This document shows positions 9,134 to 18,155 of a stretch of DNA of 64,000 nucleotides, in pieces. The notes under the pieces are model-generated. The model was given only the letters and a program-made list of their open reading frames with translations. It did not search any database and was not told the origin of the DNA. The stretch spans positions 5,828,001-5,892,000 of the forward strand of contig NZ_JAZIFX010000001.1 of assembly GCF_036634175.1 (NCBI RefSeq), read 5' to 3'. The translations under genes and the position numbers were made by a program. Within the stretch, counting starts at the first letter, position 1. Each line of letters opens with the position of its first letter. Source of the DNA: Streptomyces sp. P9-A2. Its GTDB lineage: Bacteria; Actinomycetota; Actinomycetes; Streptomycetales; Streptomycetaceae.

Positions 9134-9516
9134 CTCTCGCGGGCCTGGAGCACGTCGTCCATGCTGTTCTCCAGGAAACGGATGAGGGACAGCACGCGCC
9201 GTGCGACCTCGTGGCCCAGCGGGGTGAGTTCGTAGTCCACCCGGGGCGGATTGGTCGGCTGCGCCTCGCGGTGCACCAGACCGTCGCGCTCCAGCGCGTG
9301 CAGAGTCTGGGAGAGCATCTTCTCGCTCACCCCGTCGACCCGGCGGCGCAGTTCGTTGAAGCGCAGCGAACCCCCGGACAGCGCCCCGAGCGTCAGCGCG
9401 CCCCAGCGTCCCGTCACATGCTCCAGTGTGCCGCGCGACGGGCACACCCGGGCGAACGCGTTGTAGGGAAGCCGCTGCTCCACCGAGTCCTCCGGGCGCG
9501 GCCGCGTGCTTGTCAT
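9106..9516 (-). CDS. HxlR-family winged-helix transcriptional regulator
   Basis: This 136-residue protein carries the HxlR-type winged-helix domain: a [19 protein letters not shown] opening strand with the family's early cysteine, then [31 protein letters not shown] as recognition helix and wing. Such dimeric repressors often sense redox state or quinones through the conserved Cys. The start ATG at 9516 was taken because it sits directly before the conserved domain. The gene is convergent with mutM and overlaps its end by 28 bases. No adjacent target gene is obvious, as the next minus-strand gene (CAP protein) lies upstream. Confidence 0.88.
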   Translation of the reverse strand: MTSTRPRPEDSVEQRLPYNAFARVCPSRGTLEHVTGRWGALTLGALSGGSLRFNELRRRVDGVSEKMLSQTLHALERDGLVHREAQPTNPPRVDYELTPLGHEVARRVLSLIRFLENSMDDVLQARESYDEARGTL

Positions 9517-9692
9517 GCCTTCAGCGTACTTCGGCCCGGCGCTCACCAACGGACTGCGCTCACCGCACGACAGCGCCGGGAGGCGGGCGGCGCGCGAGAA
9601 GGCGGGCAGAAGGCACGGACGGCGGCTTGGGATGACCCGGGCCGCCGTCCATCTCATGCGCGTACTGCTGCGAACCTGCGGTACGGGGAACC

Positions 9693-11039
9693 CTAGTAGC
9701 CGAAGTTCTGGGTCCACCACGGGCCGCCGGGGCCGAAGTGCACACCCACGCCCAGGGTCTTGAAGTCGCAGTTCAGGATGTTCGCCTTGTGACCGGGACT
9801 GTCCATCCAGGCTTCCATCACAGCCGCGGCGGTGGCCTGGCCGCGGGCGATGTTCTCCCCGCCCAGGTCGGATATCCCGGCCGTCGACGCCCGGTCCCAC
9901 GGGGTGTCGCCGTCGGGGTCGGTGTGGTCGAAGAAGCCGCGGCCGGCCATGTCCTTGCTGAACGCCGTGGCCAGAGAGGTCAGCGAGCTGTTCGCGGCCA
10001 CCGGGCTGCAGCCCACCTTGGCCCGTTCCTGGTTGACCAGCTGGAGCACCTGGGCTCCGGCGGCGGCCTCCTCGGACACGGTCACCGGGCTGCTGGGTGT
10101 CTGCTTCTCCGGTTGCGGGGCGGTCTTGCGCTCCGGAGCCGTCGTCTTCTCCGACACCTCCTCGCCCGGTGTCGTCGACGGCTTCTTCTCCGCCGCCTCG
10201 GCCTCCGCGGGCGCCTTCTTCTCCGGCGTCTTCGTGGCCTTCTCGCCGGTCGACTCCGCCTCCGACTCCGACGGCGAGGGCTTGGGGGAGGCCGCGCGAT
10301 CGGAGTCGCGGCTCGCGGGGTTGCCGGCGTCGCGGCTCGGGCTCTCGAGGCTGCCCGAGGTGCCGCCCAGCTCGCCGGGCACGTTGGTCGGGGTGCCCGC
10401 GGCCTCGACGCTGTCGCCGGGGGCGCGGTCGCCGCCCAACTTGTAGTTCTCGAGACCGGGAACCACACCCGTGGCCACCGCGACCGTGCCGAGGGCCATC
10501 GCGGCGGACACCCCGAGCAGGCCGGTGCGGACCGGGGTCGCGGCCTTCTTCTTCCGGCGGCGCCCGCCCGCGTGCCGGTCGCTCTCGCCGGGTGTGAAGC
10601 CGTCTTCCGGAGAGCCGCCCTGCTGCGGGATGCCCCCGTGCCGGAGGCCGTCACTCGCGAACACGGCCGTGTCGGCGGCGGCCATGCCGGCGGCGGCCGT
10701 GTCAGCGGTCCTGGAGCGGTCCGGGCCCGCGGCGGAGCCGCCGTCCTGGTGGCCGTTCTCAATCACGGCGCTTCCGGAGGAGCCGCCCTGGGTGAAGCGC
10801 CCCGCGTAGCCGTCCCCGGGAGCGTTCTCCGTCGCGAAGAGGTAGGCCGCGCTCCGCGCGGAGGTCTCGGCGTACGCCTCCGGGTTCAGATAGGGGGCGA
10901 TACCCATCGTCGGAGCGTTCTCGGCGTGAGCCCCCAGCGGGCGGTGGCTTCCGTCGTGCCGGTCGTCGTGCTGAGTGACTTCCGTGGCGGCGCGGCCCGT
11001 GGCGGCGCGGCCGGCGGCGGAGCGTCGGTGGCGTCCCAT
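9693..11039 (-). CDS. CAP/SCP-domain protein with a long cytoplasmic N-terminus and one membrane segment
   Basis: This 448-residue protein has three parts. Residues 1-165 are hydrophilic, disordered and end in a basic patch (GGRRRKKKAA). One membrane segment follows at about 170-192 (TGLLGVSAAMALGTVAVATG). The rest is a Pro/Ala/Glu/Lys-rich linker and a C-terminal CAP (PR-1/SCP-like) domain at about 325-448. The CAP domain shows LQLVNQERAKVGCSPV, DHTDPDGDTPWDRA, GGENIARGQ and SPGHKANILNCDF, so the His/Glu cavity residues are kept. It is therefore predicted to display an extracellular CAP domain on the membrane. Bacterial CAP proteins are widespread, with mostly unknown function. The start ATG at 11039 agrees with a gene-free upstream region. 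Confidence 0.88.
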   Translation of the reverse strand: MGRHRRSAAGRAATGRAATEVTQHDDRHDGSHRPLGAHAENAPTMGIAPYLNPEAYAETSARSAAYLFATENAPGDGYAGRFTQGGSSGSAVIENGHQDGGSAAGPDRSRTADTAAAGMAAADTAVFASDGLRHGGIPQQGGSPEDGFTPGESDRHAGGRRRKKKAATPVRTGLLGVSAAMALGTVAVATGVVPGLENYKLGGDRAPGDSVEAAGTPTNVPGELGGTSGSLESPSRDAGNPASRDSDRAASPKPSPSESEAESTGEKATKTPEKKAPAEAEAAEKKPSTTPGEEVSEKTTAPERKTAPQPEKQTPSSPVTVSEEAAAGAQVLQLVNQERAKVGCSPVAANSSLTSLATAFSKDMAGRGFFDHTDPDGDTPWDRASTAGISDLGGENIARGQATAAAVMEAWMDSPGHKANILNCDFKTLGVGVHFGPGGPWWTQNFGY

Positions 11040-11091
11040 GTCCTGGCCTTCCTCGTCCTTGCGTCGGTCGACTCGTCCTCGCGTTCAACAC

Positions 11092-11117
11092 GAAACTCAC
11101 ACCAAAGAGTGAGTTTC
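11092..11117. promoter_or_regulatory. Perfect 9-bp inverted repeat between the CAP gene and acyP
   Basis: gaaactcac (11092-11100) and gtgagtttc (11109-11117) are exact inverted repeats separated by 8 bases. They sit in an AT-rich patch between two divergent genes. The right arm is followed by a near-direct repeat (tgagtttcat then tgagattcat). The size and spacing fit an operator for a dimeric regulator acting on one or both genes. Confidence 0.5.
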
Positions 11118-11203
11118 ATATGAGATTCATTCGATCGGGACGGTACCGCATGCCGCCAGGGGAGGGAGTGCCCCGAGTGACATTGTCCGGTTAGGTTGCA
11201 GGC

Positions 11204-11485
11204 ATGAGCGAGGATGTGCGACTGGTCGCCTGGGTGAGGGGACGCGTCCAAGGTGTGGGTTTCCGCTGGTTCACGCGGGCCAAGGCGCTGGAGATCGGCG
11301 ACCTGAGTGGCTTTGCTCTCAATTTGGCGGACGGACGCGTCCAGGTGGTTGCGGAGGGCTCCCGCGAGCGGTGCGACGGACTGCTCGACTGGCTCCAGGA
11401 CGGCGACACGCCCGGACGCGTGGACGGCGTCACCGAGATCTGGGACACACCCCGGGGCGGATATGACGGCTTCGCCATCCGCTGA
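11204..11485 (+). CDS. acyP: Acylphosphatase
   Basis: This small cytosolic enzyme hydrolyses acyl phosphates such as carbamoyl or acetyl phosphate. The 93 residues match the family length. They contain the signature [19 protein letters not shown] with the phosphate-cradle Arg, and the second motif [17 protein letters not shown] with the catalytic Asn. The ATG at 11204 has only a weak purine stretch (aggttgcagg). A hairpin follows the stop. In Streptomyces the gene lies just upstream of smc. Confidence 0.95.
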   Translation: MSEDVRLVAWVRGRVQGVGFRWFTRAKALEIGDLSGFALNLADGRVQVVAEGSRERCDGLLDWLQDGDTPGRVDGVTEIWDTPRGGYDGFAIR

Positions 11486-11493
11486 GCCCACCG

Positions 11494-11512
11494 CCCCGGA
11501 GGGCCTCCGGGG
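11494..11512 (+). terminator. Hairpin after acyP
   Basis: ccccggag (11494-11501) pairs exactly with ctccgggg (11505-11512) around a three-base loop, nine bases after the acyP stop. No T-run follows. Confidence 0.5.
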
Positions 11513-11864
11513 GTGACGGACGGCCGCCGAGGACGGGTCTTCGGCACGGAAAAGTCCTGGTGACCGCCAAGGCCCGCGAGGTCGTGGGAGACTCCCCCGC
11601 GCCGACGGCCGCCGCGCCGAGGACGGCCGCGGGAATCGCGGCGCAGCCGCCCGGCGGCCGTGTGCGCCGCGTCGTCGGCCGATACGGCGTGTGATCGTGT
11701 TGACCGTCAAACTTTTTGGTGAGACGCTGAAAGTCCCCGCGCACCTTAGCTGTTTGGCATGGCTGAACGGCAGTACAACTCCAGGTCTGCCAAGCATCGC
11801 GGGTGCTCATCCCTCACGACCCACACCGCACAGGTCGGTCACGCATTGTGGAGGACCATCCATC
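11513..11864. other. Gene-free leader upstream of the 67-residue coiled-coil gene
   Basis: No credible gene was seen. The region turns AT-richer around 11695-11730, where gtgttgaccgtcaaac holds a TTGACC hexamer inside a short palindrome (TTGAC-c-GTCAA). This could be a -35 region or an operator. No matching -10 hexamer was clear. Confidence 0.4.
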
Positions 11865-12068
11865 ATGGCAAAGGCGCTTCTCGGTTACGTCGGCGGCTCC
11901 GACCCGCGACTCCTCGCCGAGATGCGACGGCTCCAGCAGCGCGTCCAGGACCTGGAATCCGAACTCGTACGGATCCAGGCGGAGAACGACGAGCTTGCGG
12001 CTGCCGCTTCTCACGACAGGATCATGGAGAGCGTTGACGCGCACCAGGCGGAGCCTGCGCTGACCTGA
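11865..12068 (+). CDS. Small conserved coiled-coil protein of unknown function
   Basis: This 67-residue protein begins MAKALLGYVGGSDPRLLAEM, followed by a heptad-patterned helix MRRLQQRVQDLESELVRIQAENDELAA, which predicts a short leucine-zipper coiled coil. I recall near-identical proteins at this position, before smc, in other Streptomyces. No function is known to me. The ATG at 11865 has the ribosome-binding site gaggac. Codon use is typical of the genome. A classical terminator with a T-rich tail follows, so it is transcribed separately from smc. Confidence 0.85.
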   Translation: MAKALLGYVGGSDPRLLAEMRRLQQRVQDLESELVRIQAENDELAAAASHDRIMESVDAHQAEPALT

Positions 12069-12140
12069 TCACTGCACTGCTCCACCAGGGCGCAGCAGTG
12101 GCCGGTCCGCCCATCACCACCGCCACGTTGTCAGAAGTGC

Positions 12141-12167
12141 AAGGGACGCTCCGGCGTCCCTTCTTTC
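12141..12167 (+). terminator. Rho-independent-like terminator after the coiled-coil gene
   Basis: aagggacgc (12141-12149) and gcgtccctt (12154-12162) form a perfect 9-bp stem with a tccg tetraloop, followed by ctttcc. Confidence 0.75.
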
Positions 12168-12318
12168 CTGTCTCCGCGCCCCCGCGCCGCCCGGATCCCC
12201 AAGTTCCTTGCCCCGCGCATCCTTTCACCGTCTTTAACGTGTGGTGTGCCCTGCGCGTTCACCCGTGAAACCGCCGGTGCATGGAGTGGGACATCCCGGG
12301 CGGGTAAAGTCCGGCGGC

Positions 12319-15300
12319 GTGCACCTCAAGGCCCTGACCCTCCGTGGCTTCAAGTCGTTCGCCTCGGCGACCACGCTCCGGTTCGAACCGGGAATCACGT
12401 GCGTCGTCGGCCCGAACGGCTCGGGCAAGTCCAATGTCGTGGACGCGCTCAGCTGGGTGATGGGCGAGCAGGGCGCCAAGTCGCTGCGCGGCGGCAAGAT
12501 GGAGGACGTCATCTTCGCCGGCACCACGGGCCGCCCGCCGCTCGGCCGGGCCGAGGTGTCCCTGACCGTCGACAACGCCGACGGGGCCCTGCCCATCGAG
12601 TACGCCGAGGTCACCATCACGCGGATCATGTTCCGCAACGGCGGCAGCGAGTACCAGATCAACGGCGACACCTGCCGCCTCCTCGACATCCAGGAACTGC
12701 TCTCCGACTCCGGCATCGGCCGTGAAATGCACGTCATCGTCGGCCAGGGACAGCTGGACTCCGTCCTGCACGCCGACCCGATGGGCCGCCGCGCCTTCAT
12801 CGAAGAGGCCGCGGGCGTCCTCAAGCACCGCAAGCGCAAGGAGAAGGCGCTGCGCAAACTGGACGCGATGCAGGCCAACCTCGCGCGCGTGCAGGACCTC
12901 ACGGACGAGCTGCGGCGGCAGCTGAAGCCCCTCGGCCGCCAGGCGGCGGTCGCCCGGAGGGCCGCCGTCATCCAGGCCGACCTGCGCGACGTCCGTCTGC
13001 GGCTGCTCGCCGACGACCTCGTGCGCCTGCGCGAGGCCCTCACGGCGGAGATCGCCGACGAGACCGCCCTCAAGGAGCGCAAGGACACCGCCGAACGGGA
13101 ACTGCGCAAGGCCCTCCAGCGCGAGGCCGCCCTCGAGAGCGAGGTCCGCCGCCTCGCCCCGCGCCTGCAGAACGCCCAGCAGACCTGGTACGAGCTGTCC
13201 CAGCTCGCCGAACGGGTCCGAGGCACCGTCTCGCTCGCCGACGCGCGCGTGAAGAGCGCCACCTCCGCACCCCCCGAGGAACGCCGCGGACGCGACCCCG
13301 AGGACCTGGAACGCGAGGCCGCCCGCGTCCGCGAACAGGAGGCAGAGCTGGAGGCCGCCCTCGAAGCCGCCGAACACGCCCTGGAGGACACGGTCGCCCA
13401 CCGCGCCGAGCTGGAACGCGAACTCGCCCAGGAAGAACGGCGTCTGAAGGACGCCGCGCGTGCCGTCGCCGACCGGCGGGAGGAACTCGCCCGCCTCACC
13501 GGCAAGGTCGGCGCCGCACGCTCGCGCGCCGCGGCGGCCCAGGCCGAGATCGAGCGCCTGGCGGCCTCCCGCGACGAGGCCCGGGAACGGGCCGCCGCCG
13601 CCCAGGAGGAGTACGAGGCCCTGCGGGCCGAGGTCGACGGCCTCGACGCCGGCGACGCGGAACTCGCCGGACAGCACGACAGGGCCAGGCAACGGCTCGC
13701 CCTGGCCGAGTCCGCCCTCACCGCCGCACGCGAGGCGGCCACCGCCGCCGAACGCGAGCGCGCGGCGACCCGGGCCCGCCACGAGGCCCTCGCCCTGGGC
13801 CTGCGCCGCAAGGACGGCACCGGCGTGCTGCTCGCGGCCCGGGACCGGCTCACCGGACTGCTCGGCCCCGCCGCCGAACTGCTCGCCGTCACTCCCGGCC
13901 ATGAGACCGCCCTCGCCGCCGCCTTCGGGGCCGCCGCCGACGCCCTCGCCGTGAGCGGACCCGCGGCCGCCGCCGAGGCGATCCGTCTGCTGCGCACACA
14001 GGACGCGGGCCGTGCCGCCCTGCTGCTCGCCACCGCCCCGGACCCGTCGCACGCCAGGGCGCACGACGGCCCGCGCGAGCGGCGAGCCGACGGTTCGTAC
14101 GGGGCGCATGAGCCGCAGGGGGCGCCCGAGCCGTTCACCGACGTACCCGACGGCCCGCGGTACGCCGCCGATCTGGTGCGCGGGCCCGCCGAGCTGCTGC
14201 CCGCGGTACGCCGGCTGCTGCGCGGGATCGTGGTCGTCGGCACCCTGGAGGATGCCGAGGAGCTGCTGTACGCGCGGCCCGAGCTGACCGCCGTGACCGC
14301 CGAAGGCGACCTGCTGGGCACGCACTTCGCGCACGGCGGCTCGGCGGGCGCCCCGAGCCTGCTGGAGGTGCAGGCCTCCGTGGACGAGGCCGCCGCCGAG
14401 CTGGAGGTGCTTGCCGTGCGGTGCGAGGAACTGACCCGGGCCCAGCACACGGCGACCGAGGAGCGCGGCCGGTACGCCGTCCTCGTCGAGGAACTGGGGG
14501 AGCGGCGCCGGGCGGCCGACCGGGAGAAGTCCTCCGTCGCCCAGCAACTCGGCCGGCTCGCCGGGCAGGCCCGTGGGGCCGCCGGGGAGGCCGAGCGGTC
14601 CGCCGCCGCCGCGGCCCGGTCGCAGGAGGCCCTCGACCAGGCGCTCGGCGATGTGGAGGAACTCGCCGAACGGCTCGCCGTCGCCGAGGAGATGCCGTTC
14701 GACGAGGAGCCCGACACCTCCGTGCGCGACCGGCTCGCCGCCGACGGGGCCAACGCCCGGCAGACCGAGATGGAGGCCCGCCTCCAGGTGCGGACGCACG
14801 AGGAGCGCGTCAAAGGGCTCGCCGGGCGGGCCGACTCCCTGGACCGGGCCGCCCGCACGGAACGTGAGGCACGCGTACGTGCCGAGCAGCGGCGGGCCCG
14901 GCTGCGGCACGAGGCGGCCGTCGCCGAGGCCGTCGCCGCCGGCGCCCGGCACCTGCTCGCGCACGTCGAGGTGTCCCTCGCGCGTGCCGACGAGGAGCGC
15001 GCCGCCGCCGAGGCCGCCAAGGTCCACCGCGAGCAGGAACTCGCCCGCGCGCGGACCGAGGGACGCGATCTCAAGGCGGAACTCGACAAGTTGACGGATT
15101 CAGTTCACCGGGGCGAGGTACTCGGCGCCGAGAAGCGGCTGCGGATGGAGCAGCTGGAGACCAGGGCGCTGGAGGAACTGGGTGTCGAACCGGAGGGACT
15201 GGTGGCGGAGTACGGCCCGCACCGGCTGGTGCCGCCCTCGCCCCCCGCCGAGGGCGAGCAGCTGCCGGAGGCCGAGGCCGACAGCGGCTCCGCCGCGAAG

Positions 15301-15987
15301 TCGCACCCGCGCGACAGGCCCCGTCCCTTCGTGCGGGCCGAGCAGGAGAAGCGCCTGAAGACCGTCGAGCGCGCGTACCAGCAGCTCGGCAAGGTGAACC
15401 CGCTCGCCCTGGAGGAGTTCGCCGCGCTGGAGGAACGCCACCAGTTCCTCGGCGAGCAGCTGGAGGACCTGAAGAAGACCCGCGTGGATCTGCTCCAGGT
15501 CGTCAAGGAGGTCGACGAGCGGGTCGAGCAGGTCTTCAGCGAGGCCTACTGGGACACGGCCAGGGAATTCGAGGGAGTCTTCTCCCGGCTGTTCCCCGGC
15601 GGCGAGGGGCGGCTGGTGCTGACCGATCCCGACAACATGCTCACCACGGGCGTGGACGTCGAGGCGCGTCCGCCGGGCAAGAGGGTCAAGCGGCTGTCGC
15701 TGCTCTCGGGCGGCGAGCGGTCACTGACCGCCGTGGCGCTGCTGGTGTCGATCTTCAAGGCGCGGCCGAGCCCGTTCTACGTCATGGACGAGGTCGAGGC
15801 CGCTCTCGACGACACCAACCTCCAGCGGCTCATCCGGATCATGCAGGAGCTGCAGGAGGCCTCGCAGCTGATCGTGATCACGCACCAGAAGCGCACCATG
15901 GAGGTCGCCGACGCGCTCTACGGCGTCTCCATGCAGGGCGACGGTGTGTCCAAAGTCATCAGCCAGCGCCTCAGCCGGACGACCTGA
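12319..15987 (+). CDS. smc: Chromosome segregation protein SMC
   Basis: SMC is the ATPase core of the bacterial condensin complex and works with ScpA and ScpB, which are not in this window. The product (1222 residues from GTG 12319) has an N-terminal head with Walker A GPNGSGKS (residues 31-38) and a long first coiled coil. A hinge lies at about 510-680, followed by the second coiled coil. The C-terminal head carries signature LSLLSGGERSL and Walker B FYVMDEVEAALDD. The hinge contains a disordered insertion (HDGPRERRADGSYGAHEPQG) that is probably lineage-specific. The GTG was chosen because MHLKALTLRGFKSFAS matches family N-termini. Confidence 0.97.
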   Translation: MHLKALTLRGFKSFASATTLRFEPGITCVVGPNGSGKSNVVDALSWVMGEQGAKSLRGGKMEDVIFAGTTGRPPLGRAEVSLTVDNADGALPIEYAEVTITRIMFRNGGSEYQINGDTCRLLDIQELLSDSGIGREMHVIVGQGQLDSVLHADPMGRRAFIEEAAGVLKHRKRKEKALRKLDAMQANLARVQDLTDELRRQLKPLGRQAAVARRAAVIQADLRDVRLRLLADDLVRLREALTAEIADETALKERKDTAERELRKALQREAALESEVRRLAPRLQNAQQTWYELSQLAERVRGTVSLADARVKSATSAPPEERRGRDPEDLEREAARVREQEAELEAALEAAEHALEDTVAHRAELERELAQEERRLKDAARAVADRREELARLTGKVGAARSRAAAAQAEIERLAASRDEARERAAAAQEEYEALRAEVDGLDAGDAELAGQHDRARQRLALAESALTAAREAATAAERERAATRARHEALALGLRRKDGTGVLLAARDRLTGLLGPAAELLAVTPGHETALAAAFGAAADALAVSGPAAAAEAIRLLRTQDAGRAALLLATAPDPSHARAHDGPRERRADGSYGAHEPQGAPEPFTDVPDGPRYAADLVRGPAELLPAVRRLLRGIVVVGTLEDAEELLYARPELTAVTAEGDLLGTHFAHGGSAGAPSLLEVQASVDEAAAELEVLAVRCEELTRAQHTATEERGRYAVLVEELGERRRAADREKSSVAQQLGRLAGQARGAAGEAERSAAAAARSQEALDQALGDVEELAERLAVAEEMPFDEEPDTSVRDRLAADGANARQTEMEARLQVRTHEERVKGLAGRADSLDRAARTEREARVRAEQRRARLRHEAAVAEAVAAGARHLLAHVEVSLARADEERAAAEAAKVHREQELARARTEGRDLKAELDKLTDSVHRGEVLGAEKRLRMEQLETRALEELGVEPEGLVAEYGPHRLVPPSPPAEGEQLPEAEADSGSAAKSHPRDRPRPFVRAEQEKRLKTVERAYQQLGKVNPLALEEFAALEERHQFLGEQLEDLKKTRVDLLQVVKEVDERVEQVFSEAYWDTAREFEGVFSRLFPGGEGRLVLTDPDNMLTTGVDVEARPPGKRVKRLSLLSGGERSLTAVALLVSIFKARPSPFYVMDEVEAALDDTNLQRLIRIMQELQEASQLIVITHQKRTMEVADALYGVSMQGDGVSKVISQRLSRTT

Positions 15988-16101
15988 CGGGCCACCCGGT
16001 CCCCTCCGGGCCCTCTGGCTTCACGTCATGAACTCAAACTCGTCATGACTGTGCATGCATCCTGTTGAAATTTCTGACCATTGCGCGACTCACCCCCTCT
16101 T

Positions 16102-16129
16102 TTGACTTCAGAACTTGAAGACATATTCT
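16102..16129 (+). promoter_or_regulatory. Predicted promoter of the glcP-type gene
   Basis: TTGACT (16102-16107) and TATTCT (16124-16129) are 16 bases apart in a strikingly AT-rich 150-base patch. The transcript would start near 16136. Downstream, the palindrome aggtacct inside ccttcaggtaccttcag (about 16148-16164) falls within the leader and could be an operator. Confidence 0.55.
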
Positions 16130-16223
16130 CAGCTTCATCATATTTACCTTCAGGTACCTTCAGATGGGCCTGGAAGGGCTGACCCCCACCCGGCGACGAT
16201 GCCGGTGGCCCGAGGAGTTACAC

Positions 16224-17642
16224 GTGACCAGCTCAGAGCAGGCACAGAAGTCAGGAGCCGGTACGGCTCGCCCCGAGCATCTCGGGCGCGTCGTCTTCAT
16301 CGCGGCGTCGGCCGCCATGGGCGGTTTCCTCTTCGGCTACGACAGTTCCGTGATCAACGGCGCCGTCGAGGCCATCCGTGACCGTTACGACATCGGTTCG
16401 GCCGCTCTCGCACAGGTCATCGCGATCGCGCTGATCGGCTGTGCCATCGGCGCGGCCACCGCCGGCCGCGTGGCCGACCGCATCGGCCGCATCCGGTGCA
16501 TGCAGATCGCCGCGGTCCTGTTCACCGTCAGCGCCATCGGCTCCGCCGTCCCCTTCTCCCTCTACGACCTCGCCTTCTGGCGGGTCGTCGGCGGCATAGC
16601 CATCGGTATGGCCTCCGTCATCGGCCCGGCCTACATCGCCGAAGTCGCCCCGCCCGCCTACCGCGGCCGGCTCGGCTCCTTCCAGCAGGCCGCGATCGTC
16701 ATCGGCATCGCCGTGTCGCAACTGGTCAACTGGGGCATCCTGAACGCCGCCGGCGGCGACCAGCGCGGTGAGGTGCTGGGCCTGGAGGCATGGCAGGTCA
16801 TGCTCGGCATCATGGTCGTCCCGGCCGTGGTCTACGGGCTTCTCTCCTTCACCATCCCCGAGTCCCCGCGCTACCTGATCTCCGCCGGCAAGCACGAGCG
16901 CGCCCGCGAGGTCCTCGAAGAGGTCGAGGGCAAGGAGATCGACCTGGACGCCCGCGTCACCGAGATCGAGACGGCGATGCACAGCGAGGAGAGGTCCCGC
17001 TTCAAGGACCTGCTCGGCGGCAGCTTCTTCTTCAAGCCGATCGTCTGGGTCGGTATCGGCCTGTCGGTCTTCCAGCAGTTCGTCGGCATCAACGTCGCGT
17101 TCTACTACTCCGCGACGCTGTGGCAGTCGGTCGGCGTCGACCCGACGGACTCGTTCTTCTACTCCTTCACCACGTCGATCATCAACATCGTCGGCACCGT
17201 CATCGCGATGATCTTCGTCGACCGCATCGGCCGCAGGCCGCTCGCGCTCATCGGCTCCGTCGGCATGGTGATCGGCCTCGCGCTGGAGGCCTGGGCGTTC
17301 TCCTTCGACCTCGTCGACGGCAAGCTCCCCGCCACCCAGGGCTGGGTCGCGCTGGTGGCCGCCCACATATTCGTCCTCTTCTTCGCCCTGTCGTGGGGCG
17401 TGGTCGTCTGGGTCATGCTCGGCGAGATGTTCCCCAACCGGATCCGCGCCGCCGCCCTGGGTGTGGCCGCCGCCGCGCAGTGGATCGCCAACTGGGCCAT
17501 CACCGCGAGCTTCCCGTCGCTGGCCGACTGGAACCTGTCGGTGACCTACGTGATCTACACCGTGTTCGCCGCGCTCTCCATCCCGTTCGTCCTGAAGTTC
17601 GTCAAGGAGACGAAGGGCAAGGCCCTGGAGGAAATGGGCTGA
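16224..17642 (+). CDS. glcP: Sugar:proton symporter, MFS sugar-porter family (GlcP-type glucose permease)
   Basis: This 472-residue, 12-helix membrane protein imports a hexose, most likely glucose, by proton symport. Sugar-porter signatures are present: GFLFGYDSSVINGA in helix 1, GRVADRIGR in the first loop, a PESPRYL motif after helix 6, FQQFVGINVAFYYS in helix 7, DRIGRRPL in the second half, and a PETKG-like VKETKGKALEEM end. The GTG at 16224 is preceded by cgaggag at good spacing; earlier in-frame codons lack a site. The length equals that recalled for S. coelicolor GlcP. Substrate assignment rests on that similarity. An AT-rich promoter region precedes it and a hairpin follows. Confidence 0.88.
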   Translation: MTSSEQAQKSGAGTARPEHLGRVVFIAASAAMGGFLFGYDSSVINGAVEAIRDRYDIGSAALAQVIAIALIGCAIGAATAGRVADRIGRIRCMQIAAVLFTVSAIGSAVPFSLYDLAFWRVVGGIAIGMASVIGPAYIAEVAPPAYRGRLGSFQQAAIVIGIAVSQLVNWGILNAAGGDQRGEVLGLEAWQVMLGIMVVPAVVYGLLSFTIPESPRYLISAGKHERAREVLEEVEGKEIDLDARVTEIETAMHSEERSRFKDLLGGSFFFKPIVWVGIGLSVFQQFVGINVAFYYSATLWQSVGVDPTDSFFYSFTTSIINIVGTVIAMIFVDRIGRRPLALIGSVGMVIGLALEAWAFSFDLVDGKLPATQGWVALVAAHIFVLFFALSWGVVVWVMLGEMFPNRIRAAALGVAAAAQWIANWAITASFPSLADWNLSVTYVIYTVFAALSIPFVLKFVKETKGKALEEMG

Positions 17643-17664
17643 CCGCGGCCGCGAGGCCGGAACC

Positions 17665-17690
17665 GACGGGCCCCTTCGGGCCGGCCCGTC
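17665..17690 (+). terminator. Hairpin after glcP
   Basis: gacgggcc (17665-17672) pairs exactly with ggcccgtc (17683-17690) about 25 bases after the stop. Confidence 0.5.
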
Positions 17691-18155
17691 CCATGAACCG
17701 AGGAGAAGGGTTCAAGTCCCCGCTGCCCCTCTCCTCGTACCCCCGCCGCCCCGATCCGGACCTGTCCGGGCCGGGGCGGCGGTGTGACGTGCACCCACCG
17801 GCCGCACGGCCGCCCACCGGCCGCACGGCCGCCCACCGGCCGCACGGCCGCCCACCGGGGCCGGGGCAGGGGCCGGGAGGCTCGATCCGCCTGCCGGGGC
17901 AGCACCTGTTCCGCGAACGGACGAAGGCTGCGCCACCCTTCGTCCACCGGCATCCCGTCCCGGCCGGTGGACGCAGCACATACGTGTCGTGCCCCGGCTC
18001 CGTACACTCCTCGGGCGTGAGAATCCGGTACACGTCCTCCGCGCGCGCCTCCTTTGCCGTCGTGGCCGCCGACCGCCTCGCCGAGCGGCACCGACCGCGG
18101 CGTGCGGGCCGCCATCAGCACGACCGGGGTGCCCATGGCTGATACTGGGGCTGTT
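17691..18155. other. Gene-free interval between glcP and ftsY
   Basis: Open frames here are shadows with no family resemblance and no ribosome-binding site. The interval contains a 19-bp tandem repeat (listed separately). Its last 150 bases presumably include the ftsY promoter, for which I saw no convincing hexamers. Confidence 0.5.
17794..17858. repeat. 19-bp tandem repeat, three copies plus a partial
   Basis: The unit cccaccggccgcacggccg occurs without mismatch at 17794-17812, 17813-17831 and 17832-17850, followed by a partial copy from 17851. Each unit holds the small palindrome cggccg twice. It is non-coding. Confidence 0.9.

Noticed and set aside
12234..15089. Long open frame of over 900 codons on the minus strand opposite smc
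   Set aside because: Arg/Ser/Ala-rich translation typical of antisense frames in high-GC DNA, no family motif, and it lies completely over the strongly supported smc.
16790..18142. 450-codon plus-strand frame beginning inside glcP and extending into the intergenic region
   Set aside because: The first part is a frame-shifted translation of glcP, and the rest is Pro/Arg-rich with the tandem repeat. No ribosome-binding site or family.
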